The notes under the pieces are model-generated. The model ran no database searches and was not told the origin of the DNA. It saw only the letters and a program-made list of their open reading frames with translations. Both the position numbers and the translations under genes were made by a program. From positions 1 through 64,000 of the forward strand of contig NZ_JNWO01000020.1 of assembly GCF_000716435.1 (NCBI RefSeq): a stretch of DNA of 64,000 nucleotides. The letters run 5' to 3'. The stretch comes from Streptomyces xylophagus (GTDB lineage Bacteria; Actinomycetota; Actinomycetes; Streptomycetales; Streptomycetaceae). Positions 8,713-17,086 of the stretch are shown here, one piece after another (position 1 is the stretch's first letter; every line of letters starts with the position of its first letter).

Positions 8713-9621
8713 ATGACGACCACCGTCACCGGCGTCACCGATCTGTACCCCAGCCGCGGCACCACCGAGGTGTCCGTCCCGCGCCAGGACCCCGTCGTCT
8801 GGGGCGCCCCCGACACTCCCGGTCCGATCGGTCCGATCCCGGCCGGTGACCTCCAGGCGTTCGAGCGCGACGGCTTCCTCGCCATGGAGGAACTGCTCGG
8901 GGACGACGAAGTCGGCGTCTACCGGCGGGAGTTGGAACGGCTTGTCGCCGACCCCGCGATCCGGGCCGACGAGCGGTCGATCGTCGAGTCGAAGTCCATG
9001 GAGATCCGGTCCGTCTTCGAAGTGCACCGGATCAGCGAGGTGTTCGCGCGGCTCGTGCGCGACGAGCGGGTCGTCGGGCGGGCCCGGCAGATCCTCGGCT
9101 CGGACGTGTACGTCCATCAGTCCCGGATCAATGTGAAGCCCGGCTTCGGGGCCAGTGGCTTCTACTGGCACTCCGACTTCGAGACCTGGCACGCCGAGGA
9201 CGGTCTGCCGAACATGCGCACCGTGTCCGTGTCGATCGCGCTCACCGAGAACCACGACACCAACGGCGGACTCATGATCATGCCGGGCTCGCACCGGACG
9301 TTCCTCGGCTGCGCGGGCGCGACGCCCGAGGACAACTACCGCCAGTCGCTGCAGATGCAGGACGCGGGCACGCCCTCGGACGAGGCGCTGACCGACATGG
9401 CCTCCCAGTACGGCATCAAGTTGTTCACCGGCAGGGCCGGTTCGGCGACCTGGTTCGACTGCAACTGCATGCACGGTTCCGGTGACAACATCACGCCGTT
9501 CCCGCGCAGCAACGTCTTCATCGTGTTCAACAGCGTGGAGAACAAGGCAGTCGAGCCGTTCGCCGCGCCTGTGCGGCGGCCCGAGTTCATCGGGGCGCGG
9601 GACTTCACGCCGGTGAAGTGA
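8713..9621 (+). CDS. ectD: Ectoine 5-hydroxylase
   Basis: EctD is a non-haem Fe(II)/2-oxoglutarate dioxygenase that converts ectoine to 5-hydroxyectoine. It has 302 residues. The iron triad is visible as H153 and D155 in FYWHSDFETWH and H254 in CMHGSGDN. The EctD-typical sequences VKPGFGASGFYWHSDFE and MPGSHRTFLG are present. Start ATG 8713 (MTTTVTGV) lies 5 bases after the ectC stop, so the gene ends the operon. Its presence predicts that the strain makes hydroxyectoine as well as ectoine. Confidence 0.97.
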   Translation: MTTTVTGVTDLYPSRGTTEVSVPRQDPVVWGAPDTPGPIGPIPAGDLQAFERDGFLAMEELLGDDEVGVYRRELERLVADPAIRADERSIVESKSMEIRSVFEVHRISEVFARLVRDERVVGRARQILGSDVYVHQSRINVKPGFGASGFYWHSDFETWHAEDGLPNMRTVSVSIALTENHDTNGGLMIMPGSHRTFLGCAGATPEDNYRQSLQMQDAGTPSDEALTDMASQYGIKLFTGRAGSATWFDCNCMHGSGDNITPFPRSNVFIVFNSVENKAVEPFAAPVRRPEFIGARDFTPVK

Positions 9622-9652
9622 CCCGTCGCCCGTCGCCGTGTCCCTCGCGGCG

Positions 9653-10723
9653 TCAGCCGCCCAGGACATCCAGGAGGCGGTCGACGTCCTGCGGGGTGTT
9701 GTAGAGGTGGAACGCGGCGCGCAAGTTCCCTGCGCGGTCGGAGACTTCGACTCCGGCCGCGCTCAACTCGCCCTGCCTCCGCCCGAGTCCGGGCACCGAC
9801 ACGATCGGTGAACCCGGGGACGCGACCGGCTCGTGGCCGAGGGTGGCCAGGCCCGCGCGGAAGCGGTCGGCGAGGGTCAGGTCGTGGGTGCGGATCGCGT
9901 CGGTGCCCAACTCCTCCAACAGCGCGAGCGAGTGGCGGGCGCCGGCGTAGGAGAAGAGGGCCGGGCTCACGTCGAACCGGCGGGCGGAGTGGGCGAGTTC
10001 CTCCACCGGGCCGTAGCAGCTGTCCCAGGGGGCCTCGCCCGCCACCCAGCCGGCGAAGATCGGGTTGAGGTCGCCGAGGTCCCGTGGGGTGACCAGGAAG
10101 GCGACCCCTCGGGGGCAGAAGAGCCACTTGAAGCCTGCGGCGGCCACGTAGTCGTAGGCGTCCGCGTCGAGGTCCAGCCAACCGGCCGCCTGCGATGCGT
10201 CGACGTATGTGCGTGTGCCGTGTTCGTGCGCTGCGGCTCGGATCGCCGGCAGGTCGGCGATCCTGCCGTCCGCCGACTGGGCCGCGCTGACCGCCACGAG
10301 GGTGGTGCCGGGGCGTATCGAGTCCGCGATGCGTTCCAGCGGGGCGCTGCGGATCTTGAGGTCGGCGCGCATGTGGAAGGGGTTCACCACCGAGCTGAAG
10401 TCGGCCTCCGCGGTGAGGACTTCGGCGCCGGCGGGCAGGGAGGCGGCGATCAGGCCGCTGTAGACCGCTACGGACGCACCGGCCGCCACCCGGTCGACCG
10501 GCACGCTCGTCAGGCGGGCGAAGGCGGCGCGGGATGCCTCCACGTCGTCGAACATGTCGGTCGGCGTGCCGATCGCGGCCGCCTCTATGGCGGTGCGCAT
10601 GGCGGTGACGGTGCGGGTCGGGAGGAGGCCGGTGCTCGCGGTGTTGAGGTAGGTGTTCCTCGGGGCGAACTCGGCGCGGACGAGGCTCTCCAAGGTCTCC
10701 ATGGGACCACTCTGCGGCTCCAT
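9653..10723 (-). CDS. Class V aminotransferase / cysteine-desulfurase-fold protein
   Basis: This is a PLP enzyme of the aminotransferase class V fold, about 356 residues. The lysine region reads AAAGFKWLFCPRGVAFL, and the Asp region reads TYVDASQAAGWLDLD. The fold is shared by kynureninases, isopenicillin-N-epimerase-like proteins and cysteine desulfurases; nothing seen separates them here. The start is uncertain: ATG 10723 has GAGGA upstream, while ATG 10738 and ATG 10702 (METLESLVRAEF) are also in frame. It is convergent with ectD and conserved next to the ectoine genes in Streptomyces. Confidence 0.85.
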   Translation of the reverse strand: MEPQSGPMETLESLVRAEFAPRNTYLNTASTGLLPTRTVTAMRTAIEAAAIGTPTDMFDDVEASRAAFARLTSVPVDRVAAGASVAVYSGLIAASLPAGAEVLTAEADFSSVVNPFHMRADLKIRSAPLERIADSIRPGTTLVAVSAAQSADGRIADLPAIRAAAHEHGTRTYVDASQAAGWLDLDADAYDYVAAAGFKWLFCPRGVAFLVTPRDLGDLNPIFAGWVAGEAPWDSCYGPVEELAHSARRFDVSPALFSYAGARHSLALLEELGTDAIRTHDLTLADRFRAGLATLGHEPVASPGSPIVSVPGLGRRQGELSAAGVEVSDRAGNLRAAFHLYNTPQDVDRLLDVLGG

Positions 10724-10798
10724 GGAGTCCTCGTCCATTGCGGGTTTTTGCCTGGATCCCCTAAGGAACGCTTATGGATCAGGCCTGAGCTGCGGGTT

Positions 10799-11515
10799 TC
10801 AGGTCTGCGGTACCGCGCAGCCGTCGGGGCCGCAGGCCTCGGCTCCGCCGTCGGCGTCGATCAGCTTGAGCGGCTTGTGTTCGCCCCATGCCTGGGTCAA
10901 CGCTTGGGCGAAGACCTCGGCGGGCTGGGCGCCGGAGACGCCGTACTTGCGGTCCAGGACGAAGAAGGGGACGCCGTTCGCGCCCAGCTCGGCGGCCTCG
11001 CGCTCGTCGGCACGGACGTCGTCGGCGTATGCGGTGGGGTCGGACAGCACCTTGCGGGCGGCTTCCGCGTCCAGGCCTGCGGTGGTCGCCAGTTCGACGA
11101 GGCGCTCGTCGTCACCGAAGACGGAGCGTTCCTCGGCGAAGTTCGCCTTGTACAGCGCCTGGATCAGTTCGTCCTGGCGGCCGTGCTCCTTGGCGAAGTG
11201 GAGGAGGCGGTGCATGTCGAAGGTGTTGCCGTGGTCGCGGTCGCGGGTGCGGTAGTCGAGGCCTTCGGCGGCGGCCTGGGCGCCGAGGTTGTCCTCGCCG
11301 GCCTGCGCCTGTGCCTCGCTCATGCCGTACTTCTTGGTGAGCATCTTGAGCACGGGCTGGATGTCGGTCTTGGCGCGGCCCGGGTCGAGCTCGAAGGAGC
11401 GGTGCACTACCTCGACGCCGTCGCGGTGCGGGAAGGCTTCGAGGGCCTTCTCGAAGCGGGCCTTGCCCACGTAGCACCAGGGGCAGGCTATGTCCGACCA
11501 GATCTCGACGCGCAT
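10799..11515 (-). CDS. DsbA family oxidoreductase (FrnE-like)
   Basis: This is a thioredoxin-fold protein of 238 residues with the CPWC motif at residues 11-14 (SDIACPWCYVGK) and an inserted helical domain, as in FrnE and 2-hydroxychromene-2-carboxylate isomerase relatives. HRSFELDPG is a family motif. A second pair of cysteines lies near the C-terminus (ACGPDGC). It has no signal peptide, so it acts in the cytosol, probably as a disulfide oxidoreductase or isomerase. Confidence 0.9.
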   Translation of the reverse strand: MRVEIWSDIACPWCYVGKARFEKALEAFPHRDGVEVVHRSFELDPGRAKTDIQPVLKMLTKKYGMSEAQAQAGEDNLGAQAAAEGLDYRTRDRDHGNTFDMHRLLHFAKEHGRQDELIQALYKANFAEERSVFGDDERLVELATTAGLDAEAARKVLSDPTAYADDVRADEREAAELGANGVPFFVLDRKYGVSGAQPAEVFAQALTQAWGEHKPLKLIDADGGAEACGPDGCAVPQT

Positions 11516-11823
11516 TCTTCGGCTCTTTCCAGGGCGTGCGGGCGGGAGGGGAGGGGTCCTCCGTCTCCCCCGTGAACGTTCAAGCAGCTTGGTTCATTCC
11601 CTGGTGCGGCTTTGTGGGGGTGCGGCTTTGCGCCTGCGGTGCGGTGGTGGGTCGGGGCCGCGCCGGGGGGTGTCCGTCCTCGGAACGGCGCGGAATCGGT
11701 CGCCTACCAACGTGGCCGTGTTGACGCGCCAACCGCTGCGGGCGGACACCCCCCGACACGGCCCCTTCTCGCCGTACGCGGGTGCGGGCCGCCTCGCGCT
11801 ATGTGTTCAGGGGGCGCCTCGCG
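11516..11823. other. Gene-free stretch with repeats
   Basis: No gene in this 308-base stretch is convincing. Short plus-strand ORFs overlap but have no ribosome-binding site or family match that I recognise. It contains a long inverted repeat (11654-11765) and the first unit of a 25-base tandem repeat, both listed separately. Confidence 0.6.
11654..11765. repeat. Long inverted repeat (26-bp arms, 60-base spacer)
   Basis: Arms 11654-11679 and 11740-11765 match as inverted repeats at 23 of 26 positions. The three mismatches are C/T changes, which remain pairable as G-U in RNA on one strand. The spacer has a further GGCGCG/CGCGCC pairing. No open reading frame explains it. It may be a structured RNA, a terminator pair or a dispersed miniature repeat. 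Confidence 0.6.
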
Positions 11824-11840
11824 CTACGTGGTCAGGGGCA
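11791..11840. repeat. 25-bp tandem duplication at the 3' end of a GNAT gene
   Basis: Units 11791-11815 and 11816-11840 share GCCTCGCGCTAYGTG and TCAGGGG. The second unit contains the stop and last codons of the GNAT gene, so the gene's 3' end was duplicated into the intergenic region. Confidence 0.75.
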
Positions 11841-12312
11841 GGGTCATGCTCAGGTGGTGGCTGTCGTCCGGTGGGTCCGTTGTCCAGCCCTGACGGGTGT
11901 AGAAGGCCTGGGCTCGTTCGTTGTCTACGTGGACGTCGAGTACGGCTGTGTGGCGGGCTTCTGCTCGCCATTGTTCGACGCAGGCCTTGTGCAGGGCCGT
12001 GCCCAGGCCGGCGCGCCAGTGGTCGGGGTCTACGTGGAACTGGAAGAGCTTGACCGTTTCTGCCGGGCCCTCCTCCGGGGTGCGGAAGGAGGCTATGGCG
12101 ACGATGTGGCCCTGTTCGATCAGGCAGAGAACCTGGGCGTCGGGGCGCTCGATGACGCCCTGCCATGCGGCCAACCAGTCCATTCCGTCGTCCGGGACGC
12201 CCTCCGGGTAGTACGTCGCCCGGGCCCGTGCGTGCAGGGCTGCGACGCTCTTCGCCTCGGCGGGCAGGGCGGTTCTGATCATCCGGGATTCGTTGGCGCG
12301 GTCTCCGATCAT
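11824..12312 (-). CDS. GNAT family N-acetyltransferase
   Basis: This is a GNAT-fold acetyltransferase of about 162 residues. The acetyl-CoA-binding region reads DPDHWRAGLGTALHKACVEQW, with the typical end AQAFYTRQGWT. ATG 12312 overlaps the stop of the upstream AraC-type regulator as ATGA, so the two genes are probably translationally coupled; ATG 12282 (MIRTALPAE) is an alternative start. The substrate is unknown. Its coupling suggests that the regulator and the acetyltransferase respond to the same signal. Confidence 0.82.
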   Translation of the reverse strand: MIGDRANESRMIRTALPAEAKSVAALHARARATYYPEGVPDDGMDWLAAWQGVIERPDAQVLCLIEQGHIVAIASFRTPEEGPAETVKLFQFHVDPDHWRAGLGTALHKACVEQWRAEARHTAVLDVHVDNERAQAFYTRQGWTTDPPDDSHHLSMTLPLTT

Positions 12313-13343
12313 GCAAGCGATGACGTGACGGCGGTTGCTTCGGTTCCTAGGCGGGTGAACTGGGTGCGGTAGGCGCTCGGGGTGAGGCCGGTGCGGCGGA
12401 CCAGGTGGGCGCGGAGGGAGTCCGCGGTGCCCAGGCCGGAGGCGCGGGCCAGCTGGTCCATGGGGAGGGTGGTGGTCTCCAGGAGTTCCTTGGCGCGCTC
12501 GATGCGCTGGTGGAGGAGCCATTGGAGGGGGCTTACGCCGCTCTCCGCGTGGAAGCGGCGGGTGAGGGTGCGGACGCTGACGCCGGCGTGCCGGGCCAGG
12601 TCGGTGAGGGTGAGCGGCTTGTCGAGGTTGCGCATGGCCCAGCCGCGCGTGTCGGCGCAGGCGGTGCCCCGCTCGGGCGGGAGGGGGGTCTGCGTGAACT
12701 GGGTCTGGCCGCCCGGGCGTACGGGGGCGACGAGGGCCAGGCGGGCCACCTCGTTGGCCACGGCAGCGCCGTAGTCGGTGCGGATGATGTGCAGGCAGAG
12801 GTCGATGCCGGCGGCGTATCCGGAGGCTGTCAGGAACTGGCCGTCCTGGACGTAGAGGACGTCACCGGTGAGGTCGACCTCCGGATAGCGCCTGCGCAGT
12901 TCCTCCGCCTGGTTCCAGTACGTCGTGGCCCGGCGGCCGTCCAGGAGTCCCGCCTCGGCCAGGGCGAACGCGCCGCTGCAGATGGACGCGATGCGCTTGC
13001 CCTCGGCGGCGGCCTCGCGGAGGGCGGTCACCGTACGTGGGTCCGGTGTGTACCGGTGGCCCGTGCCGACGACGAGGACCATGTCCGCGTCCCCTACGAC
13101 GTCGAGGCCGTGCCGTATGTGCAGGTCGAGGCCGCCCGTGGTGGGGACGGGGCCCGGTTCCGGGGCGCAGATGATCGTCTCGTAGCCCGGCTCCCCGTCG
13201 ATCTCCACCCGGTCGAACAGCAGCTCCGGGATGGCCAGGTTGAACATCGAGACAGGGGTCGCCGCGACGACTGCGACCCGACGGGGGTGGGGGTAGGGGC
13301 CGAGGTGGGGGGGGCATGGCCAGAACCTCCGGACGTATGGCAT
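12309..13343 (-). CDS. GlxA family transcriptional regulator (DJ-1/PfpI + AraC HTH)
   Basis: This regulator of about 344 residues has an N-terminal DJ-1/PfpI-like domain (ICSGAFALAEAGLLDGRRAT contains the nucleophile-elbow Cys) and a C-terminal AraC double helix-turn-helix (RHAGVSVRTLTRRFHAESG and RASGLGTADSLRAHL). The start is ATG 13343 or GTG 13352; neither has a clear ribosome-binding site. It is divergent from the MFS exporter at 13388 with only 44 bases between them, so it is a likely regulator of that exporter. Confidence 0.87.
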   Translation of the reverse strand: MPYVRRFWPCPPHLGPYPHPRRVAVVAATPVSMFNLAIPELLFDRVEIDGEPGYETIICAPEPGPVPTTGGLDLHIRHGLDVVGDADMVLVVGTGHRYTPDPRTVTALREAAAEGKRIASICSGAFALAEAGLLDGRRATTYWNQAEELRRRYPEVDLTGDVLYVQDGQFLTASGYAAGIDLCLHIIRTDYGAAVANEVARLALVAPVRPGGQTQFTQTPLPPERGTACADTRGWAMRNLDKPLTLTDLARHAGVSVRTLTRRFHAESGVSPLQWLLHQRIERAKELLETTTLPMDQLARASGLGTADSLRAHLVRRTGLTPSAYRTQFTRLGTEATAVTSSLA

Positions 13344-13387
13344 TCCGGTCACTACTGTACGGCGTCATCTGTCCGCAGCATGGGGAC

Positions 13388-14779
13388 ATGCCAACCAACA
13401 CCATCCAACTCAAGCCCCGGGCAGGTGGTTTGACCTCCTCGTCCCCCGCCCTCACCCTCACCGCCGCCCTCCTCGGCTTCGCGCTCATCACCCTCGACGC
13501 GTCCGTGGTGAACGTGGCGTTGCCGTCGATCGGGCACGCGTTCGGTGGCGGGATGTCGGGGCTGCAGTGGGTGGTCGACGCCTACACGTTGTCCTTCGCG
13601 GCCCTGATGCTGTCCACCGGCGCCTTCGCGGACCGGGTCGGGGCAAGCCGTGCGTACGCGATCGGCATCGCGGTCTTCGCCCTTGCCTCGGCGGCCTGCG
13701 GCCTGGCTCCGGATCTGAGCGTGCTGATCGGCGCGCGCGTGCTTCAGGGAGTGGCAGCGGCCGTGGTCCTTCCCGCGTCGCTCTCCCTCGTACGGCAGGC
13801 CTATGCCGAACCCGCCAAGCGGGCGCGGGCGGTGGCCAGTTGGGCGGCGGGCGGCTCGGTGGCGGTGGCCCTGGGGCCGGTGGCCGGGGGTGCGCTGACC
13901 ACGGTCTGGGACTGGCGGGGCATCTTCTTCATCAACCTGCCGCTGGGCGCGGTGGCGTTGGTGTTGCTGGTCCGGGCGCCGCGCTCGGAGCGCCGGCCGG
14001 CGCCGTTGGATCTGCCGGGTCAGGTGGCTGCGGTGGTGATGCTCACGGCCGTGACGTTCGCGGTGATCGAGGGCGGGGCCACGGGAGTTGTGGCTCTGCT
14101 GGTCGCGGTCGTCTCGGGCGCGGTCTTCGTCCGGGTCGAACTGCGGCAGGCCCATCCGGTGGTGCCGCTCGGTCTGTTCCGCAGTCGTGCGGTGTCCGTG
14201 GCGGTCGCGGCGGGTGCCGCGTGCAGTGTCGCCTTCTACGGCGTGATCTTTCTCTTCTCGCTGTTCTTCCAACAGGTGCAGGGGCGTTCGGCGTTGTACG
14301 CCGGGCTGATGTTCCTGCCGATGACCGGTCTGATCTCCGTGACGAACGTCCTGGCGGGCAAGCTGGCGGGGCGCTACGGGGCCCGGGTGCCGATGGTCGT
14401 CGGGCAGGTGCTGGCCGCGATGGGCGCGCTCGTCCTGCTGTACGTCGACGCGGGCACGCCCCCGCTCCTGGTGGCCCTGCTCCTCGTACCGATGGCCCTC
14501 GGCTGTGCCCTGACGGTCCCGCCGCTGACCGCCGTGATGATGGACGCGGTGCCTGCCGAGCGGGCCGGGCTGGCGGCCGGTGTGCTCAACGCTGCGCGGC
14601 AGGTGGCGGGGGGCCTGGGGATCGCGGTCTTTGGTGTGTTGGTCTCCGGTGGATTCACCGAGGGGCTGCGGGAGAGCCTCGCGATCAGCGCGGCCCTCTT
14701 CGCGGTGACGGCCTTCCTCAGCTTCCGTCTCTCAGGTCGTTCGGCCAGCTCGGACGGAACTCGATGTGGTCGTACGTGA
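13388..14779 (+). CDS. MFS transporter, DHA2 family
   Basis: This is a multidrug-type proton antiporter of 463 residues with about 14 hydrophobic segments. The DHA2-typical first segment is ALLGFALITLDASVVNVALP, and motif C appears as ALGPVAGG followed by WRGIFFINLP. Start ATG 13388 has GGGGA upstream. It is divergent from the GlxA-type regulator. The 3' end overlaps the convergent DUF1349 gene by 62 bases. Substrate unknown; export of a small toxic or secondary metabolite is the family expectation. Confidence 0.9.
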   Translation: MPTNTIQLKPRAGGLTSSSPALTLTAALLGFALITLDASVVNVALPSIGHAFGGGMSGLQWVVDAYTLSFAALMLSTGAFADRVGASRAYAIGIAVFALASAACGLAPDLSVLIGARVLQGVAAAVVLPASLSLVRQAYAEPAKRARAVASWAAGGSVAVALGPVAGGALTTVWDWRGIFFINLPLGAVALVLLVRAPRSERRPAPLDLPGQVAAVVMLTAVTFAVIEGGATGVVALLVAVVSGAVFVRVELRQAHPVVPLGLFRSRAVSVAVAAGAACSVAFYGVIFLFSLFFQQVQGRSALYAGLMFLPMTGLISVTNVLAGKLAGRYGARVPMVVGQVLAAMGALVLLYVDAGTPPLLVALLLVPMALGCALTVPPLTAVMMDAVPAERAGLAAGVLNAARQVAGGLGIAVFGVLVSGGFTEGLRESLAISAALFAVTAFLSFRLSGRSASSDGTRCGRT

Positions 14780-15326
14780 CGACACACCCCTCCCCCATCG
14801 GCGACTGCGTCATGAAGCCGACCAGGGCCGCGTCCGTCTCCTTCTCGTCGCCAAGGGTGAAGAGCCGGATGAAGGTCCAGCGCTTGCCGTCGCGGGAGGC
14901 GTGGAAGGCGAAGGCGCGGCCTGTGCGGCTCACTCGTAGCCATACCGAACTGCCTTCGACCGAGAAGGAGTTGGCGTCGTCCGAATGCCCTCGGGTGACC
15001 ACCGTGCAGACGGTCGGCACATCGGGCGAGTACTCCAGGCAGAGCTTGGCCCAGGCCCGCTCCCCGACATGGACGTACAGCACCCCGGCATCGAACGACC
15101 CCGCGAACCCGACGGTGACGCGAGCGATCAGCTGGAAGTCCCCGTGCGGCGCCCCGAGAAGACGGGGTGCATCGGAGGCGGGGTCCAGCCCCTCCCCGGT
15201 GGGCGGCACAAACCGGTCCTGGCGAGGGCCCGCCCACCCCGTGAGCACACCGTCCTCGTAGGACCAGTGCCCGTCGGGCCCATAAGTACGGAGGGGAAAG
15301 GGCAGTTGGGAGAGTTCCAAGTCCAT
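14718..15326 (-). CDS. DUF1349 domain-containing protein
   Basis: This 202-residue protein has a concanavalin-A-like beta-sandwich. The DUF1349 pattern is visible in GFAGSFDAGVLYVHVGERAW, SSVWLRVSRTG and DGKRWTFIRLF. It has no signal peptide, so it is probably cytosolic. Its function is not known; some relatives are fused to carbohydrate-active enzymes. The 3' end overlaps that of the MFS gene on the other strand by 62 bases. Confidence 0.88.
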   Translation of the reverse strand: MDLELSQLPFPLRTYGPDGHWSYEDGVLTGWAGPRQDRFVPPTGEGLDPASDAPRLLGAPHGDFQLIARVTVGFAGSFDAGVLYVHVGERAWAKLCLEYSPDVPTVCTVVTRGHSDDANSFSVEGSSVWLRVSRTGRAFAFHASRDGKRWTFIRLFTLGDEKETDAALVGFMTQSPMGEGCVVTYDHIEFRPSWPNDLRDGS

Positions 15327-15353
15327 GCACGCATCATCTCAGGACCACTTACG

Positions 15354-15384
15354 TAGGGGCGCGGGGAACTGCGCGACCAGCCAC
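15354..15384 (+). repeat. Dispersed 30-bp intergenic repeat, copy B
   Basis: TAGGGGCGCGGGGAACTGCG followed by CGACCAGCCAC, upstream of the DUF1349 gene and downstream of the aldehyde dehydrogenase gene. It is nearly identical to copies at 2271 (inverted), 19926 and 53279. Confidence 0.85.
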
Positions 15385-15425
15385 AGCGGACCGGCACTCC
15401 GAAATCCACCGCACCCCCAACGGCG

Positions 15426-16970
15426 CTACCGCTCCAGGTGCCCGTCATAACGCCGAGGCAGCCCCAGCGGATTACCGTCCCGCAACTCCACCGGCAGCAA
15501 CGCCTCAGGCGTGTTCTGGTAAGCAACAGGCCGCAGCCACCGCTCAATAGCCGTACCACCAACAGACGTTGACGTAGACGTCGTGGCGGGATACGGCCCC
15601 CCGTGGTGCTGGGCCGCTGCCACGGCCACCCCCGTAGGCCACGCATTCACCAACACCCGCCCGGCCAACGGCGTGAGCTCCGCGAGGATCTCCGCCCCAC
15701 GCCCCTCCCCGGCCGCCTCCTCCGCCGAGAGGTGAACCGTCGCCGTGAGATTCCCCGGCAGTCGCGACAGCACCGCGTTCGCCTGCGCGTCGTCGTCGTA
15801 GCGGGCCACCACCGTGACCGGACCGAAGCACTCCTCGAGGAGCAGGTCGTACGACCCCTCCGACGCGAGCCTCTCCGCCGGCACCGTGAGGAACCCGGGG
15901 CTGACCGTGTGCTCGCTACCCGCGCCCGGGGTCACCGGCGAGTCCACGTCGGGGAGTTGGGCGCGCTCGGTGACGCCCGCGAGGAAGTTGTCGCGCATCC
16001 GGTGGTCGAGGAGGACCCCGGAGTCCGTGTTGCTGACCGCGTCGGTGAGGGACTTGACCAGGCCGTCGCCGGCGGAGCCGGACGGGACCAGGACCAGACC
16101 CGGCTTCACGCAGAACTGGCCGACGCCCAGGGTCATGGAGCCGGCGAGGCCCGTGCCGATCGCCTCGGCGCGCTCGGCCGCCGCCGCCTCGGTGATGAAC
16201 ACGGGGTTGAGGGAGCCGAGTTCGCCGTGGAAGGGGATCGGGACCGGCCGTGCCGCCGCCGCGTCGAACAGGGCGCGACCGCCTCGTACGGAACCGGTGA
16301 AACCGGCCGCCGAGATCAGCGGGTGCTTGACCAGTTCGACGCCCGCCTCGAAGCCGTGCACCAGGCCGAGGACGCCGGCCGGGATGCCCTGCTCGGCGGC
16401 GGCCCGGCGCAGCACGCTCGCGACCAGTTCGGACAGGCCGGGGTGGTCGGGGTGGGCCTTGACGACCACCGGGCAGCCGGCCGCCAGCGCGCTCGCGGTG
16501 TCGCCGCCGGGGACGGAGAAAGCGAAGGGGAAGTTGGAGGCCGAGTAGACGGCGACCACGCCCAGCGGCACCTTGTAGCGGCGCAGGTCCGGGATCGGCG
16601 GGGTCGCGGTGTCGTCGGGGTGGTTGATCACCACGTCCAGGAAGGCACCCTCGTCGACGATGTCTGCGAAGGCCCTCAACTGGTAGCAGGTGCGGGCGAG
16701 TTCGCCGGTCAGCCGGACCGGGCCCAGCGCGGTCTCCGCGTCGCCGACCTCGACCAGGTGGTCCTTGGCCGCTTCGAGCTGGTCGGCGGCGCCGCGCAGG
16801 AAGGCCGCGCGGACCGTGCGGTCGGCGAGGGAACCGCGCGCCGCGTACGCTGCGCGGACGGTGGCATCCACCTCCTGGGCTGTGGCCTCCACCGCAACCT
16901 GTTCCCGCTGCTTCCCGGTTCGGGGGTCGACACTCCAGACTGGTGCTGCTGCCACCGCGGGTCCCTCCAC
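15426..16970 (-). CDS. NADP-dependent aldehyde dehydrogenase (alpha-ketoglutarate semialdehyde type)
   Basis: This 514-residue aldehyde dehydrogenase resembles the alpha-ketoglutarate-semialdehyde (2,5-dioxovalerate) group. The nucleophile region is GVGQFCVKPGLVLVPSG and the general-base region is PFHGELGSLNPVF. Cofactor contacts appear in VYSASNFPFAFSVPGGDT. It would oxidise alpha-ketoglutarate semialdehyde to alpha-ketoglutarate, the last step of non-phosphorylative pentose or uronate breakdown. The start is GTG 16970, without a clear ribosome-binding site. It is divergent from an IclR regulator. The DHDPS/IlvD pair at 60.3-63 kb could supply its substrate. Confidence 0.85.
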   Translation of the reverse strand: MEGPAVAAAPVWSVDPRTGKQREQVAVEATAQEVDATVRAAYAARGSLADRTVRAAFLRGAADQLEAAKDHLVEVGDAETALGPVRLTGELARTCYQLRAFADIVDEGAFLDVVINHPDDTATPPIPDLRRYKVPLGVVAVYSASNFPFAFSVPGGDTASALAAGCPVVVKAHPDHPGLSELVASVLRRAAAEQGIPAGVLGLVHGFEAGVELVKHPLISAAGFTGSVRGGRALFDAAAARPVPIPFHGELGSLNPVFITEAAAAERAEAIGTGLAGSMTLGVGQFCVKPGLVLVPSGSAGDGLVKSLTDAVSNTDSGVLLDHRMRDNFLAGVTERAQLPDVDSPVTPGAGSEHTVSPGFLTVPAERLASEGSYDLLLEECFGPVTVVARYDDDAQANAVLSRLPGNLTATVHLSAEEAAGEGRGAEILAELTPLAGRVLVNAWPTGVAVAAAQHHGGPYPATTSTSTSVGGTAIERWLRPVAYQNTPEALLPVELRDGNPLGLPRRYDGHLER

Positions 16971-17006
16971 ATGTAATGCCGCAGTTCTGGGTCATTCACC
17001 AGGGTC

Positions 17007-17022
17007 GTTCGATATGCTGAAC
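17007..17022. promoter_or_regulatory. Inverted repeat between the aldehyde dehydrogenase and iclR
   Basis: GTTC-n8-GAAC (GTTCGATATGCTGAAC) lies in the 116-base divergent region. IclR regulators commonly bind palindromes near their own promoters, so this is the best operator candidate for both genes. Confidence 0.45.
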
Positions 17023-17086
17023 GCTGTCTCTGATGATGAATATGCTCTCGGAGACTATTTCCCGTCGAACGAAGGGGTCAAGGGCG

